Notes: a model not told the origin generated them from the letters alone. Counted from the stretch's first letter, positions 34,955-44,801 are shown. The stretch is DNA of 64,000 bases from JAFTYO01 sp045611785 (GCA_045611785.1 JAZKXV010000012.1:97663-161662), one strand, 5' to 3'. Made by a program: numbers and translations.

Positions 34955-37480
34955 ATGACAGATGATAATGCAAAAAACAAATTAACATTATCCGCAAAGT
35001 CGACATTAACGCTTAAAAATCCGGCTAAATCCGGAACATCTGATGGAAAAAAGATGGTTCAAGTTGAAGTACGTAAAAAACGTACTATTCCAACCAATGG
35101 CGAAGTAAAAACATCAAAAGTAGAAATTGATGAAGCAACTGCTCAAAAAATTCGTTTAATCGCAGAAGCTAAAGAGCATGAAGCCAAACGATTAAAAGAA
35201 CAAGAAGAAAAAGATGCTGCAAGATTGAAACAACGTGAAGAACAAGAAGCTAAACGTTTGCAAGAAGAAAAAGAACTTGCAGAAAAAGAACGTCTTGCTC
35301 AAGAAGAACAACGCCAAAAAGAACTTGAATTAAAAAAACAAGAAGAGAAAAAAGCAAAAGAAGAAGCTAAAGCTCAACAACAAGCTCAAAATGCGCATAA
35401 AGCATCTGAAGAAGAAAAACCTCATAATCGAAATAAAAAATCTCGTGATTATGACGATGATGACGATGATGACGGATACAAAAAAGATAGAAAATCTCAA
35501 TCTTCATCTTCTAAAGCTTTAAGCAAAGCTGAAAGTTTTGAACAAGAACGCAAAAAAATTCAAAAACGTAGTTTTGAATCCCCTCGCCGTAATAATAAAG
35601 TCAATCTCAATGCATATATGAGCAATGATGATGACGACGATGATTATGGCTATGGAGCACCTCGTCGTAAGTTTAAGAAAAAACGTCCTAAACCGGAAGT
35701 TCAAGTAACTACTACTGAAAAAATTATCAAGGAAGTTATCATTCCTGAAGTAATAACCGTACAAGAACTTGCAAACCGTATGGCTGAAAAAAGCGCTGAA
35801 GTAATTAAAAAACTTATGGCGCTCGGTGTTATGGCAACCATTAACCAACCTATTGATGCTGATACAGCTCAAATTGTTGTTGAAGAAATGGGTCATAAAT
35901 TTAAACGAGTTGCCGACAGCGACGTTGAAGAAGGCTTAACCGGACCGGAAGATAATGATCACGAATTATTACCAAGAGCTCCTGTAGTAACTGTTATGGG
36001 TCACGTTGACCATGGTAAAACTTCTTTATTAGATGCTTTGCGTGCAACCAATGTTGTTGCAAAAGAAGCTGGTGGTATCACTCAACACATCGGTGCATAC
36101 CAAATTGAAGTTTCCGGCGGCCAAAAAATTACATTTATTGATACCCCAGGTCACGAAGCGTTTTCAGAAATGCGTGCTCGTGGTGCAAAAGTTACCGATA
36201 TTGTAGTTTTAGTTGTTGCTGCAAATGATGGTATCATGCCTCAAACAGTTGAAGCTATCAGACACGCTCAAGCTGCTGAAGTTCCGATTGTTGTTGCAAT
36301 CAACAAAATTGACTTACCGGCGGCTGATCCGATGAGAGTTAAAACAGAGCTTTTACAACACGGTATTGCTGTTGAAGAAATGGGCGGTGAATGTTTATGC
36401 GCAGAAGTTTCTGCAAAAAAACGTATCAACATTGATGCTTTATTAGAAGCTATTTTGTTACAAGCTGAAATCTTAGACTTAAAAGCAAATCCAAATCGTA
36501 AAGCAGAAGGTACAGTTATTGAAGCCAAAATGGAAAAAGGCAGAGGTAGTGTTGCTACCATCTTGGTTCAAGCCGGAACATTACGAGTTGGCGAAGTGTT
36601 TATTGCCGGTAAAGAATGGGGACACGTAAGAGCTATGTTTAACGAACATGGTAAAAAATTACATGAAGCAGGTCCTGCTACCCCAGTGGAAGTTTTAGGT
36701 TTACAAGGTACACCTTCTGCCGGTGATAACTTCATTGCTGTAAAAGATGAAGCACAAGCTAAAGAAGTTACAAACTATCGTATAAGAAAAGAGCGCGATG
36801 CAAAACTCGTTAAGAGTGCAAAATCTGCTATGGAACAAATGCTTGATAAAATTAAATCAGGTGAAGCTAAACACTTGGCTGTTATTATCAAGGCAGATGT
36901 TCAAGGCTCTATTGAAGCAATTGAAGGAACAATCAATAAGTTTTCTAACGATGAAGTTTCTGTTCAAGTATTGCACTCTGCTGTTGGTCCGATTTCTGAG
37001 TCAGACGTTACACTTGCAAAAGCATCTAATGCCTTTATCATAGGCTTTAACGTTCGTGCAATTCCGCAAGCTCGTGACATGGCTCGTCGTGACGGCATTG
37101 ATATTCGTTACTACTCAATCATTTACGATGTTGCCGATGATGTTAAGAAAGGTTTAGAAGGCTTACTTTCACCTGAAATCAGAGAAAAACTCTTGGGTTA
37201 TGCTGAAATCAGAAACGTATTTAACATTACAGGCGTTGGTAAAGTTGGTGGTTGTATGGTAACTGAAGGCATTGTTAAACGTGGTGCAAAAGTTAGATTA
37301 TTACGCGACAACGTTGTAATTCACGATGGGGCTCTTGCTCAGTTAAAACGCTTCAAGGAAGACGTTAAAGAAGTTAGAGAAGGTTATGAATGTGGTATGA
37401 GTTTTGAAAACTACAATGATATTCAAGTAGGTGACTTTATTGAATGTTATGAGTTAGAAACTATCGCTGCAAAATTATAA
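34955..37480 (+). CDS. infB: Translation initiation factor IF-2
   Basis: An 841-aa GTPase. The N-terminus has an IF-2-associated patch (LTLSAKSTLTLKNP), a long Glu/Lys/Gln coiled coil (about 60-150) and two Asp tracts near residues 167-173 and 225-230. The G domain starts near residue 345 with VVTVMGHVDHGKTSLLDALR, DTPGHEAFSEM and NKIDL; IF2 domains II-IV follow, ending with the fMet-tRNA-binding beta barrel. It places initiator tRNA on the 30S subunit. GGAG precedes the ATG. The Asp/Lys-rich N-terminus is species-variable in the family. Confidence 0.97.
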   Translation: MTDDNAKNKLTLSAKSTLTLKNPAKSGTSDGKKMVQVEVRKKRTIPTNGEVKTSKVEIDEATAQKIRLIAEAKEHEAKRLKEQEEKDAARLKQREEQEAKRLQEEKELAEKERLAQEEQRQKELELKKQEEKKAKEEAKAQQQAQNAHKASEEEKPHNRNKKSRDYDDDDDDDGYKKDRKSQSSSSKALSKAESFEQERKKIQKRSFESPRRNNKVNLNAYMSNDDDDDDYGYGAPRRKFKKKRPKPEVQVTTTEKIIKEVIIPEVITVQELANRMAEKSAEVIKKLMALGVMATINQPIDADTAQIVVEEMGHKFKRVADSDVEEGLTGPEDNDHELLPRAPVVTVMGHVDHGKTSLLDALRATNVVAKEAGGITQHIGAYQIEVSGGQKITFIDTPGHEAFSEMRARGAKVTDIVVLVVAANDGIMPQTVEAIRHAQAAEVPIVVAINKIDLPAADPMRVKTELLQHGIAVEEMGGECLCAEVSAKKRINIDALLEAILLQAEILDLKANPNRKAEGTVIEAKMEKGRGSVATILVQAGTLRVGEVFIAGKEWGHVRAMFNEHGKKLHEAGPATPVEVLGLQGTPSAGDNFIAVKDEAQAKEVTNYRIRKERDAKLVKSAKSAMEQMLDKIKSGEAKHLAVIIKADVQGSIEAIEGTINKFSNDEVSVQVLHSAVGPISESDVTLAKASNAFIIGFNVRAIPQARDMARRDGIDIRYYSIIYDVADDVKKGLEGLLSPEIREKLLGYAEIRNVFNITGVGKVGGCMVTEGIVKRGAKVRLLRDNVVIHDGALAQLKRFKEDVKEVREGYECGMSFENYNDIQVGDFIECYELETIAAKL

Positions 37481-37491
37481 GGAGAATTAAC

Positions 37492-37905
37492 ATGGCTGTT
37501 AAAGAACCATCTCAAAGACAACTTCGTGTCGGACAAGAAATAAAAAAAATCATTACTTCTGTACTTGAAAGAGGTGACTTAAGAAGTCAAGAAGTAAGAG
37601 ACGCTATAATTACTGTAACAGAAGTTAGAGTTTCTCCTGATTTAAAATATGCCACAGCATACATTATGACATTAAATGGTAAAAACTTAGGTTTAGTGAT
37701 TGAAATGCTTAATGAAGAAGCTTGGATATTTAAAAAACAAATCGGTGCCAAATTACAGTTAAGATACACTCCGGATATCAACTTTAGAGTTGATGATACC
37801 TTTACGGAAGTCGATAGGATTGAAAATTTGCTTCGCAACCCAAAAGTTGCACAAGATTTAGCAAAGCCAAACAATCCTGAAGAAGAAGAAGAAGAAGAAG
37901 AATAG
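37492..37905 (+). CDS. rbfA: 30S ribosome-binding factor A
   Basis: A 137-aa KH-fold protein: RQLRVGQEIKKIITSVLERGD, VTEVRVSPDLKYATAYIM, and LRYTPDINFRVDDTFTEVDRIENLL are the RbfA blocks. It binds the 30S neck during late maturation and cold adaptation. The C-terminus is a run of eight Glu encoded by GAA/GAG repeats, beyond the conserved domain. AAGGAG lies 7 nt before the ATG. It is the last gene of the operon, closed by the hairpin at 37925-37962. Confidence 0.95.
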   Translation: MAVKEPSQRQLRVGQEIKKIITSVLERGDLRSQEVRDAIITVTEVRVSPDLKYATAYIMTLNGKNLGLVIEMLNEEAWIFKKQIGAKLQLRYTPDINFRVDDTFTEVDRIENLLRNPKVAQDLAKPNNPEEEEEEEE

Positions 37906-37924
37906 TGTATAAGTATAAAACAAC

Positions 37925-37962
37925 AAAAAACAGCTCTGAGAATAAACTCAAAGCTGTTTTTT
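37925..37962. terminator. Bidirectional terminator
   Basis: AAAAAACAGCT...CTGAG...CTCA...AGCTGTTTTTT: A-run and T-run on both sides of the stem allow use by rbfA (plus) and by the convergent 37987-38594 gene (minus). Confidence 0.85.
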
Positions 37963-37986
37963 GTTATACACTTAGAAACTTGATCT

Positions 37987-38594
37987 TTATACATGAACCC
38001 GCAAAACGGGTCTACAATCGCTCTCACGTTCGCAATGTAAATTTCCGTTTGATCCTCTATTCTCTTTATCAAAACTTACCGTATACATATAAAGCTCATC
38101 CGGTGAAATATATGGCATCTGATAACCTTTTCGAGTTTTTTTCCTATCTTAATAAGGGTATCTTCGATTTTGTCATAACAACTAGCGGTTTTTTTTAACT
38201 CATCTGTAGTCATCATAACAATGCTCTCCCCTTCCTTGCAGATAGAAAATAAATTTGCAATACGCTTTCTAGCTTTATAACACGATAATCTACGTCCCTG
38301 AATATCGTATATGGTAGAGGCGGTAAGATCTCCATATATAAAGTTATCATACGTATCGATCAACTCCACAACTGCCTTTATCCTCTTACCTTTGATTACA
38401 GAGAATGAAAACGTATCTTCTTCATACCAAATCATACCCGATTCTATTTTTGTAATCTCTGACAACCCGAAAACAGCAGGGCTGTTTTTTTCATTTTGAA
38501 TCAGAGTTTCCATTTTATTAACCAAGTCCTCATCAGGTGTTGATGTAATCCAAGACTTTATAACATCTTCTCGTGTTACACCCAAAAGCTCCAT
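37987..38594 (-). CDS. Hypothetical protein with a -1 frameshift at an A7 run
   Basis: The first reading frame covers 38594-38076 (172 aa), but its last 18 residues look unnatural. Near residue 153 the minus strand reads GGA-AAA-AAA-CTC (seven A, plus positions 38136-38142). A -1 shift there continues for 49 residues to a stop at 37987, giving a Cys/Arg-rich, protein-like end CRPVLRV just before the bidirectional terminator. So either a programmed -1 frameshift, an indel in the homopolymer (mutation or sequencing error) or a decaying gene. The RPVLRV end resembles DUF1566/Fib_succ_major-type C-termini. No Shine-Dalgarno precedes the ATG and the frame is open into ksgA, so the start is uncertain. 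Codon use differs from ksgA. Confidence 0.6.
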
Positions 38595-38619
38595 GAGCTC
38601 GTTTACGTGATAGCTTGAT

Positions 38620-39450
38620 TTATAAAGAAGATGCCATCTTATAATATTGCATCGGGGTAATCTCTTCTGCTCTCATTGTTAAGTCAATACCAGTATCTTG
38701 GCAAGCTTTTTCAATACCTTGAATAGATTTCAAACTTTGCCTTATCATCTTTCTGCGCTGTCCGAAAGCCTTCTCTGTTATAAGCTCAACTTTTTCTAAA
38801 ACTTTTTCATCAGGAGCATTTTCTAAAGGCTGAAACAATAAAACCGTTGACCAAATTTTAGGCGCCGGAACAAAACATTCAGGATTTATATCAAAAAGTT
38901 TCTCAACCTTAGAGCTTAACTGAGCTAAAACAGATATTCTACCATAGTCCTTTGTCTTAATTGGTGCCATAATTCTTTGAGCAACCTCTTTTTGAAACAT
39001 TAATGTTAATCCTTTATAGTGTTTCATATTTTTAAGCCAACCAATAAGTAGTGGAACTGATATATTATAAGGAAGATTACTGACAACTTGCTTATTAGCA
39101 CCATCAAATTGAGAAAAATCAACTTTTAATGCATCATCATTAATAATTTGCATATTAGTAGAAGTTTCTTCTTTTAACTCATTCATAATCTGAATACATC
39201 TATCATCCATTTCGACAACAGTAAGTCTATTAGGCATATTACTTAAAATAGCCCTTGTAAGACCTCCGGGACCAGGACCTACTTCAAAAACAGTTGCATC
39301 ACTAAAATTTTTTAGTCCTTGTTTTTCAAGTGACATTCGAATAATTTTATCTGGGATATTTTGATTAAGCAAAAAATTTTGACCTAAAGACTTTTTTGCT
39401 AATAAACCCTTTTGTTCGACAACATCTTTTAGTGATAATCTAAATTCCAT
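38620..39450 (-). CDS. ksgA: 16S rRNA dimethyladenosine transferase KsgA
   Basis: A 276-aa Rossmann methyltransferase. SLGQNFLLNQNIPDKII (start), EVGPGPGGLT (SAM motif I), NDDALKVDF, and the catalytic VSNLPYNIS (NLPY, target adenine binding) identify KsgA/RsmA, which dimethylates A1518/A1519 of 16S rRNA. The C-terminal helical domain GQRRKMIRQSLK is typical. Its ATG follows the surA stop by 1 bp with AAGG in the surA end, so it is translationally linked to surA-lptD-lptF, a common arrangement (surA, pdxA, ksgA near lptD). Confidence 0.96.
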   Translation of the reverse strand: MEFRLSLKDVVEQKGLLAKKSLGQNFLLNQNIPDKIIRMSLEKQGLKNFSDATVFEVGPGPGGLTRAILSNMPNRLTVVEMDDRCIQIMNELKEETSTNMQIINDDALKVDFSQFDGANKQVVSNLPYNISVPLLIGWLKNMKHYKGLTLMFQKEVAQRIMAPIKTKDYGRISVLAQLSSKVEKLFDINPECFVPAPKIWSTVLLFQPLENAPDEKVLEKVELITEKAFGQRRKMIRQSLKSIQGIEKACQDTGIDLTMRAEEITPMQYYKMASSL

Positions 39451-39451
39451 T

Positions 39452-40606
39452 TTAAGCCTTACGATTAATAATTGCCTTATTTCTTAAATCACGAATATAT
39501 TTTTCCGCAATCTCTTCCATCTTTTTATTTTCAAGCATTTGCCTAATTTCTTCTTTGTCAATGCTTGGTGCTTTATCCACGCCCGGAATATAAACTTTCT
39601 CAAGTTTTAAGATGTAAACATCTTTACCTAAGTTTATTGGATTAGAAACATCTCCTTCTTTCATCTTTAACAATGCTTGTTCAAGAGGCTCTGCTAATTG
39701 TCCTTTATTTATCCAACCTAATTTTCCACCATTTCTAGCACTCATTCCTTCAGAAAACTGCATTGCATAAAGTTCAAAACGAGGATCTTTTCTCAAATTT
39801 TCTACTAAATCTTCAATTCCTTTAGCCTTGCTTCTTGGAATAACAATTTCTGAAACCAAGAATTTATGATTTTTAATATCTTTTTCAATTGTGCTGATTG
39901 CTGCATCAATTTCAGAAGTTGAAACTTGTATATTTTGAGCAGCCTTTTTTCTTACCAATCTGGACCAAGCCATTTCAGCCTTCATCTGAGACCTGAACAC
40001 ATCTTCATCTACTTGTGCTTTTTTAAGCATTTGCTTAAGTTGTTGTACAGTTATATTATTAGCTTCTGCAAAATTAACCATACCCTTATCCAGCTCTTCT
40101 TCAGAAATCTCAACAGCGTTTCTTTGAGCTTCTTGCAACTTAATTTTTTCATCAATTGTTGCTTGTAAAACTTTTTCCATAACCATACTTTTGGTTTGCT
40201 CATTAACTGGAATTTGCGTAGTAGCAACAAAAGCATTGACCCTATCTTGCATATCTAGGCTGGTTATTATTTCTCCATTAACTTCAGCAAATATTTTTAA
40301 GCTATTTCCAAACAAATTAACAGGTTTTAATGCCTCTTCCCTACGGCGTTTTTCCTCCTCATAAGCCTTTTGTCGCATAGCTTCTTCATATTCAGCTCGA
40401 CGTTTCATTTCTTCTTCATAAGCACGTCTTTTCATCTCTTCTTCATAAGCTTGTTGCATAGGACTACCAGGAGCAAACCTATTAAACATAACAGAGTTTG
40501 CTTTTGAAGCTCTTGCTGCGGCATCAATTTGTGAGGCATCCAAACCTTGAGCATTACATACTCCGATTCCTAAAACAAGTGCAATTACAGCTATAATTTG
40601 TAGCAT
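39452..40606 (-). CDS. surA: SurA-like periplasmic chaperone / parvulin PPIase with a charged repeat insert
   Basis: A 384-aa exported protein with a signal peptide (about 1-19, cleavage after CNA). Residues about 105-235 form the SurA N-terminal chaperone region (VNGEIITSLDMQDRVNAF is the family start), and about 245-355 one parvulin domain (FLVSEIVIP, FSEGMSARNGGKLGWI). Between signal peptide and chaperone core, residues about 52-95 hold four near-repeats of A-YEEEMKRR type, predicted as a long charged helix. SurA escorts outer-membrane proteins such as LptD, encoded 20 bp upstream. GGAG precedes the ATG. Confidence 0.9.
   Translation of the reverse strand: MLQIIAVIALVLGIGVCNAQGLDASQIDAAARASKANSVMFNRFAPGSPMQQAYEEEMKRRAYEEEMKRRAEYEEAMRQKAYEEEKRRREEALKPVNLFGNSLKIFAEVNGEIITSLDMQDRVNAFVATTQIPVNEQTKSMVMEKVLQATIDEKIKLQEAQRNAVEISEEELDKGMVNFAEANNITVQQLKQMLKKAQVDEDVFRSQMKAEMAWSRLVRKKAAQNIQVSTSEIDAAISTIEKDIKNHKFLVSEIVIPRSKAKGIEDLVENLRKDPRFELYAMQFSEGMSARNGGKLGWINKGQLAEPLEQALLKMKEGDVSNPINLGKDVYILKLEKVYIPGVDKAPSIDKEEIRQMLENKKMEEIAEKYIRDLRNKAIINRKA
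40393..40450 (-). repeat. Short tandem repeat in surA
   Basis: Near-identical 24-27-bp units encoding AYEEEMKRR-type nonapeptides, with more divergent units on either side (about 40320-40455). Confidence 0.65.
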
Positions 40607-40625
40607 TACATATTCTCCATTTTAA

Positions 40626-42890
40626 TTATGCGCCAACGCCACCCAAGGTTTTAAGATAAAAATTAAAATTAAACTCATAATCATTATCCAAACTAGGATC
40701 ATTTGAATTATACTTTTTAATAGTAGTAATAAATTTAAAACATTCATCTTCATATATTAAATTTCCACCATGTTCTAAAGAACCTCCGTTTTCAGCTAAA
40801 TCTTGTCTGTTGTATACGCTTATTGACCAATCTCGTGTTAATGCGGCATTAACAGCTGTATAAAGCTCTTTACGTTCGTCAAACAGCTCTGTAGCATTTG
40901 TGTTCTTTTGTAAATATATATATGAAACATACATATTCAACAAGTCTGTACCAATTCTTGCCCCAAGCTCACTATATTGTAACTTATAACTATCTTTATC
41001 TAAACGAAAACGATAATTTAAATCTAAATAATCGGATGGAGCAGCATATACTCTACCTACATAATCAGAGAAATGTCCGTCACTTTCAACACTTTGAGAA
41101 AACTCACTATCTTTATTAAAATGATATGTCTGCGCAATAAATGCTGAAGTTCTACCCATAATATTTCCATAAGAACTCCAATTAACACCATAGCTGATAC
41201 GGCTTCCTGTATCATTGCGATCATATCCGGAGTAACGATCTAAATCTAGCACATTAGTATCATCTAATTCAACGTCTTCACTATCTTCGTTCGGAATTTT
41301 ACTGGCTTTATTTCCTCCGTTTGGAGCTAATACACCTACAACAATCGGTTCAATAATTTGTCTTGATGTTTCTGTTGCTTTAACAAGAGGCAATTTCCAT
41401 TCAATACCTAACTGTGGAAAAACTCTTAATACATCTCCTTCATAATCTGTTGTAGTACCAACTTCGGAATAACTGTCGATATAATATGCATCAGATTTAA
41501 CAGAAGCCACAATTTTATATCTTTCACCAAACGGAGTAATCCAAGGCAAATTCCAAGAATTTATCATTGTAAGCCTATGAGATAAATTATCTCCTTCATG
41601 ATAAACAGATGCAAAATTGAATGTATTTTTCCAATATGAACCGATTTTAGATACATCGGTTATCATTTCGTATTCAGCCAAAGGAGCAACCAAAGGCTTA
41701 TTATATTTCATTTTTGCATATTCTGATGCATTATTTTCTCTTAAATCATAACTTATAAGTTTATAATAAAATGCTTCAATTAAAGCGTAATCTCTATTTT
41801 CAAAGCGTTGCAGTTTAACATTAGAAGTTAACCAAGCATTATCTTCTCCCGTTAAATCAAGCTCTTTTAAATATAAACCATCTGAAGCATAGTTAATATC
41901 AGCATCAGCTACCCAATAGTCATTAATTTCATATCTGGTTTTAGCAAAAACACTACCTCTATGGTCTAATCTTTCGTCATTATTGTCTTTTAAATATGTA
42001 CCTTCAACATTAAGATATCCTTTATCAAAATATTGTCGATATTGCCCACCCCATACAATATTTTTATCTGTCGTAAAAATCGGTGACAATAATAAATCAG
42101 AGTTAGGATTAATATCCCAAAAATATTTCAATTGTAATGTACCGCCTAAATAGTTGGTACTACCAATACTAGGCATTAAAAAACCTGAACGACGTCTGAC
42201 CATTGGATCCGGATGTGATAAAAAAGGAGTATACAAAACAGGAACACCTTTAATATCTAAAAACGCATCATTATAGTTAATATCTTGGCGTTTTGCATCA
42301 TGTGTAACTTTACGAGCTCTAATCTGCCATAAAGGTTGTTCAAGGCCTTCACAAAAATCACACGGAGTATATCGAGCATTTTGCATAATTTTATTATTAT
42401 TTTCTTTTTTCCTGAATTGCTCAGCCCAAATTTTAGTTTCATCGCTCAATATAACCTTAATTTTGTTCATTTCGGCTCTATTCATTTTATCAGCCAAATT
42501 AACATTATCTGCAAAAATCTTATGACCGTTTTCTTCTTCCATTCTAACATTGCCGATAGCAACAATATTATCTGTTAATTGCTCATAAACCAACTTATCT
42601 GTATACAATGTCAAATTTGCACGCTTGATAATAACATTACCTTTTGCAATTAATGTTTTTTCATTATCATTGCTAATCAGTTCATCGGCCTCAAAATAGA
42701 TATCCGGTTCTTCTTCAATTTTATCTGTTGAAGGCATAACATCTGTTAAATTACGCTTAGGCTCGACATCAAAAAACGGTTTTGTTTCTTCTCTTTTAAG
42801 CATTTCACCGGCAATAGGCTCTGTTGCTTTTACGCTACCACAAAGAGCACAAAAAACCATTATACTAAAAAACATCTTACTGTTACGCAT
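40626..42890 (-). CDS. lptD: LPS-assembly protein LptD
   Basis: A 754-aa outer-membrane protein. After a signal peptide (MRNSKMFFSIMVFCALCGSVKA) there is an LptA-like beta-jellyroll domain (IYFEADELISNDNEKTLIAKGNVIIKR), then the long beta-barrel with the RRSGFLMPSIGSTNYLG block typical of LptD. It inserts LPS into the outer leaflet. A CDFC pair sits in the barrel lead-in. The frame is open to 42959, but the ATG at 42890 starts the signal peptide and overlaps the lptF stop by 8 bp (ATGCGTAA). Transcribed with lptF, surA and ksgA. Confidence 0.94.
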   Translation of the reverse strand: MRNSKMFFSIMVFCALCGSVKATEPIAGEMLKREETKPFFDVEPKRNLTDVMPSTDKIEEEPDIYFEADELISNDNEKTLIAKGNVIIKRANLTLYTDKLVYEQLTDNIVAIGNVRMEEENGHKIFADNVNLADKMNRAEMNKIKVILSDETKIWAEQFRKKENNNKIMQNARYTPCDFCEGLEQPLWQIRARKVTHDAKRQDINYNDAFLDIKGVPVLYTPFLSHPDPMVRRRSGFLMPSIGSTNYLGGTLQLKYFWDINPNSDLLLSPIFTTDKNIVWGGQYRQYFDKGYLNVEGTYLKDNNDERLDHRGSVFAKTRYEINDYWVADADINYASDGLYLKELDLTGEDNAWLTSNVKLQRFENRDYALIEAFYYKLISYDLRENNASEYAKMKYNKPLVAPLAEYEMITDVSKIGSYWKNTFNFASVYHEGDNLSHRLTMINSWNLPWITPFGERYKIVASVKSDAYYIDSYSEVGTTTDYEGDVLRVFPQLGIEWKLPLVKATETSRQIIEPIVVGVLAPNGGNKASKIPNEDSEDVELDDTNVLDLDRYSGYDRNDTGSRISYGVNWSSYGNIMGRTSAFIAQTYHFNKDSEFSQSVESDGHFSDYVGRVYAAPSDYLDLNYRFRLDKDSYKLQYSELGARIGTDLLNMYVSYIYLQKNTNATELFDERKELYTAVNAALTRDWSISVYNRQDLAENGGSLEHGGNLIYEDECFKFITTIKKYNSNDPSLDNDYEFNFNFYLKTLGGVGA

Positions 42891-44007
42891 AACTAACTGC
42901 CTTATTTTTACGACATCTAACCCAAAAAAACGGATTATAAAACAACAACAAATAAACACATATAGAAAAAGGAATTAAACAATTTGCATATAAAATTGGC
43001 AAAAACAACAAAGAACGGTTAGCTAAGTTTGTAATAATCAAATCCGCACCCTGAACCAAAATCATAGAGGTGACAGACAAAAAGATAATTTTACTTTGTC
43101 CTCTTCTGTTAAAGTTACCAATTAAAAGACCTGTACACGCCAATAAAGCAAAAACCAAATTATACCAAGGTGTAATAATGCGTCTATGACCTTCAACTAT
43201 ATATTTTCTTTTGTCCTCTTCACTAAGGTTTTTATCTTTATCAGCATTAATCAATTGCCATAATGTTTTTTCTCTTGCTGATGCAGGTTTTATTTTTTTA
43301 GCACCCATCACACCAAAATCTACAGAATATCTTTCAAACTGCAAAGAAGAAAAATTACCTCCGTGTTTGCTTATTTCTTGTCTTTCTCCTTTAATAAGCA
43401 AAATTTTAGGTCCGGTTTCAGTATATACGATTCTACCTTTCTCTGCTGACAATGTTACCTTTTTTTCAGGATCTTTTTCATCATGAACCAAAATGCCTGA
43501 AACAGAACCATCTTCTTCATGATTTGATATAAACACTGTCATATTATTAAGAGTGTTAAACTCACCTTCCCTAAACATTAAATGCGATACATTGTTTCTT
43601 ATTTCCCACTCTAAGTTTCTAAAAGAACTTTCTGCATTAGGTATCGCAACATTTTGAACATAAACACTAAACAAGGCTAAAAGCACACCGACATACAGTG
43701 CAGCTCTGGAGTTTTTCCAAGGGCTTATACCTGCTGCCTGCATAATAACGAGCTCTCTATCTGCCAACATTCTGTTATATACAAACATTACCGACGCAAA
43801 AACAGCAATAGGAGACAATATTGAAAAAAGTCTTGGCATTAAAAGAGATGTCAACTCCACAAACAAACTTAATGGTAAACCTTTATTGGTTACCATTTCC
43901 ACAAATCTCAACGACTGCGTCAACCACAACATTGATAGAAGTGAAAACGCAACCAAGAAAAAGCCCACCCAAACTTGGCGGAAAATATATAAGTTTAATT
44001 TCTTCAT
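42883..44007 (-). CDS. lptF: LPS export permease, LptF/LptG family (probably LptF)
   Basis: A 374-aa YjgP/YjgQ permease: three N-terminal helices (about 10-30, 50-75, 100-120), a periplasmic beta-jellyroll domain and three C-terminal helices. The WLTQSLRFVEMVTNKGLPLSLFVELT block, the DRELVIMQAAGISPW coupling region and the periplasmic FREGEFNTL segment match LptF more than LptG. It forms the LptB2FG extractor for LPS. The frame opens at a TTG (44025), but the ATG at 44007 is the natural start; the Shine-Dalgarno is weak. lptG is not next to it. Confidence 0.88.
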   Translation of the reverse strand: MKKLNLYIFRQVWVGFFLVAFSLLSMLWLTQSLRFVEMVTNKGLPLSLFVELTSLLMPRLFSILSPIAVFASVMFVYNRMLADRELVIMQAAGISPWKNSRAALYVGVLLALFSVYVQNVAIPNAESSFRNLEWEIRNNVSHLMFREGEFNTLNNMTVFISNHEEDGSVSGILVHDEKDPEKKVTLSAEKGRIVYTETGPKILLIKGERQEISKHGGNFSSLQFERYSVDFGVMGAKKIKPASAREKTLWQLINADKDKNLSEEDKRKYIVEGHRRIITPWYNLVFALLACTGLLIGNFNRRGQSKIIFLSVTSMILVQGADLIITNLANRSLLFLPILYANCLIPFSICVYLLLFYNPFFWVRCRKNKAVSYA

Positions 44008-44231
44008 GGAGCAAATTATAAACAAATTATTAAAATATTAAACCATATTTTAACGATACTTCACAAGTTTATTTCTATTTTTTCTTAAGCCTATGATTTA
44101 TTAGCATATATTTCAACAAATTTAGCATATTTTTTATGCAATTAAGCACAAAATCATCATTATTTGCTTATCTGCAATAAATTTTGCCGTTTTGAGCACA
44201 AAAAAAACAACCGACAAATTTATTTCATAAC

Positions 44232-44258
44232 AAAAAAAAGAACGGTTTATTTACCGCC
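44232..44258 (-). terminator. Terminator of grpE
   Basis: On the minus strand GGCGGT/ACCGTT hairpin (two G-U pairs) with a 6-nt loop then eight T, spanning the grpE stop codon. Between 44026 and 44231 I see no gene. Confidence 0.6.
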
Positions 44259-44801
44259 CTTTGTAACAACGACCATAGCCTCTCTTAATATTCGATCATT
44301 AATCATATAACCTTTTTGCAATTCTGCAATAATAGTACCGTTTGGCTTAGTATTGTCCTCAACTTCTTGTACAACTTGATGATAATTAGGATCAAAAACT
44401 GTATCCATAATTTCCATTGCGCTAACACCAAATTTTTCAAAAACTTTATTAAGTTCATTTAATGTAAGCTCAACACCTTTTTTTAAAGCTTCGCAATCAT
44501 CACTTTTAGCATTTTCGGCAGCACTTAATGCTCTCATTAAATTGTCAGCAACACCAAGTAAATTTTTTGCAAATGTTGATATTGCATATTTATTATTTTT
44601 TTCAATCTCTACTGCACAACGTTTTTTTGTATTTTCAACTTCTGCTAATGCTCTTAAGTATTCATCTTTAAGTTTTTGATTTTCTTGAACAAGCTGTTCG
44701 ATTACTGCACCAGTATCTTCTTCTGCTTCTGATACAAGCTCATCAGCCTCTGATACAATTTCTTCTATAACTTCTTCATCTAAATTATCTTCTTTTTTCA
44801 T
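44247..44801 (-). CDS. grpE: Nucleotide exchange factor GrpE
   Basis: A 184-aa protein. An acidic N-terminus (about 1-35), a long coiled coil (about 36-90, QLVQENQKLKDEYLRALAEVENTKKR) and the C-terminal beta domain with FDPNYHQVVQEVEDNTKPNGTI and MINDRILREAMVVV. GrpE releases ADP from DnaK. dnaK/dnaJ/hrcA are not adjacent. AGAGG precedes the ATG; a candidate promoter lies at 44844-44872. Confidence 0.95.
   Translation of the reverse strand: MKKEDNLDEEVIEEIVSEADELVSEAEEDTGAVIEQLVQENQKLKDEYLRALAEVENTKKRCAVEIEKNNKYAISTFAKNLLGVADNLMRALSAAENAKSDDCEALKKGVELTLNELNKVFEKFGVSAMEIMDTVFDPNYHQVVQEVEDNTKPNGTIIAELQKGYMINDRILREAMVVVTKGGK

Noticed and set aside
35519..36561. Minus-strand ORFs opposite infB
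   Set aside because: Shadow frames driven by Asp/Lys-rich codons of IF-2.
37905..38198. 97-aa plus ORF after rbfA
   Set aside because: Runs through the bidirectional terminator and lies antisense to the recovered frameshifted gene.
40320..40455. Possible CRISPR-like repeats in surA
   Set aside because: Repeats are in frame, contiguous with no spacers, and encode a helix.
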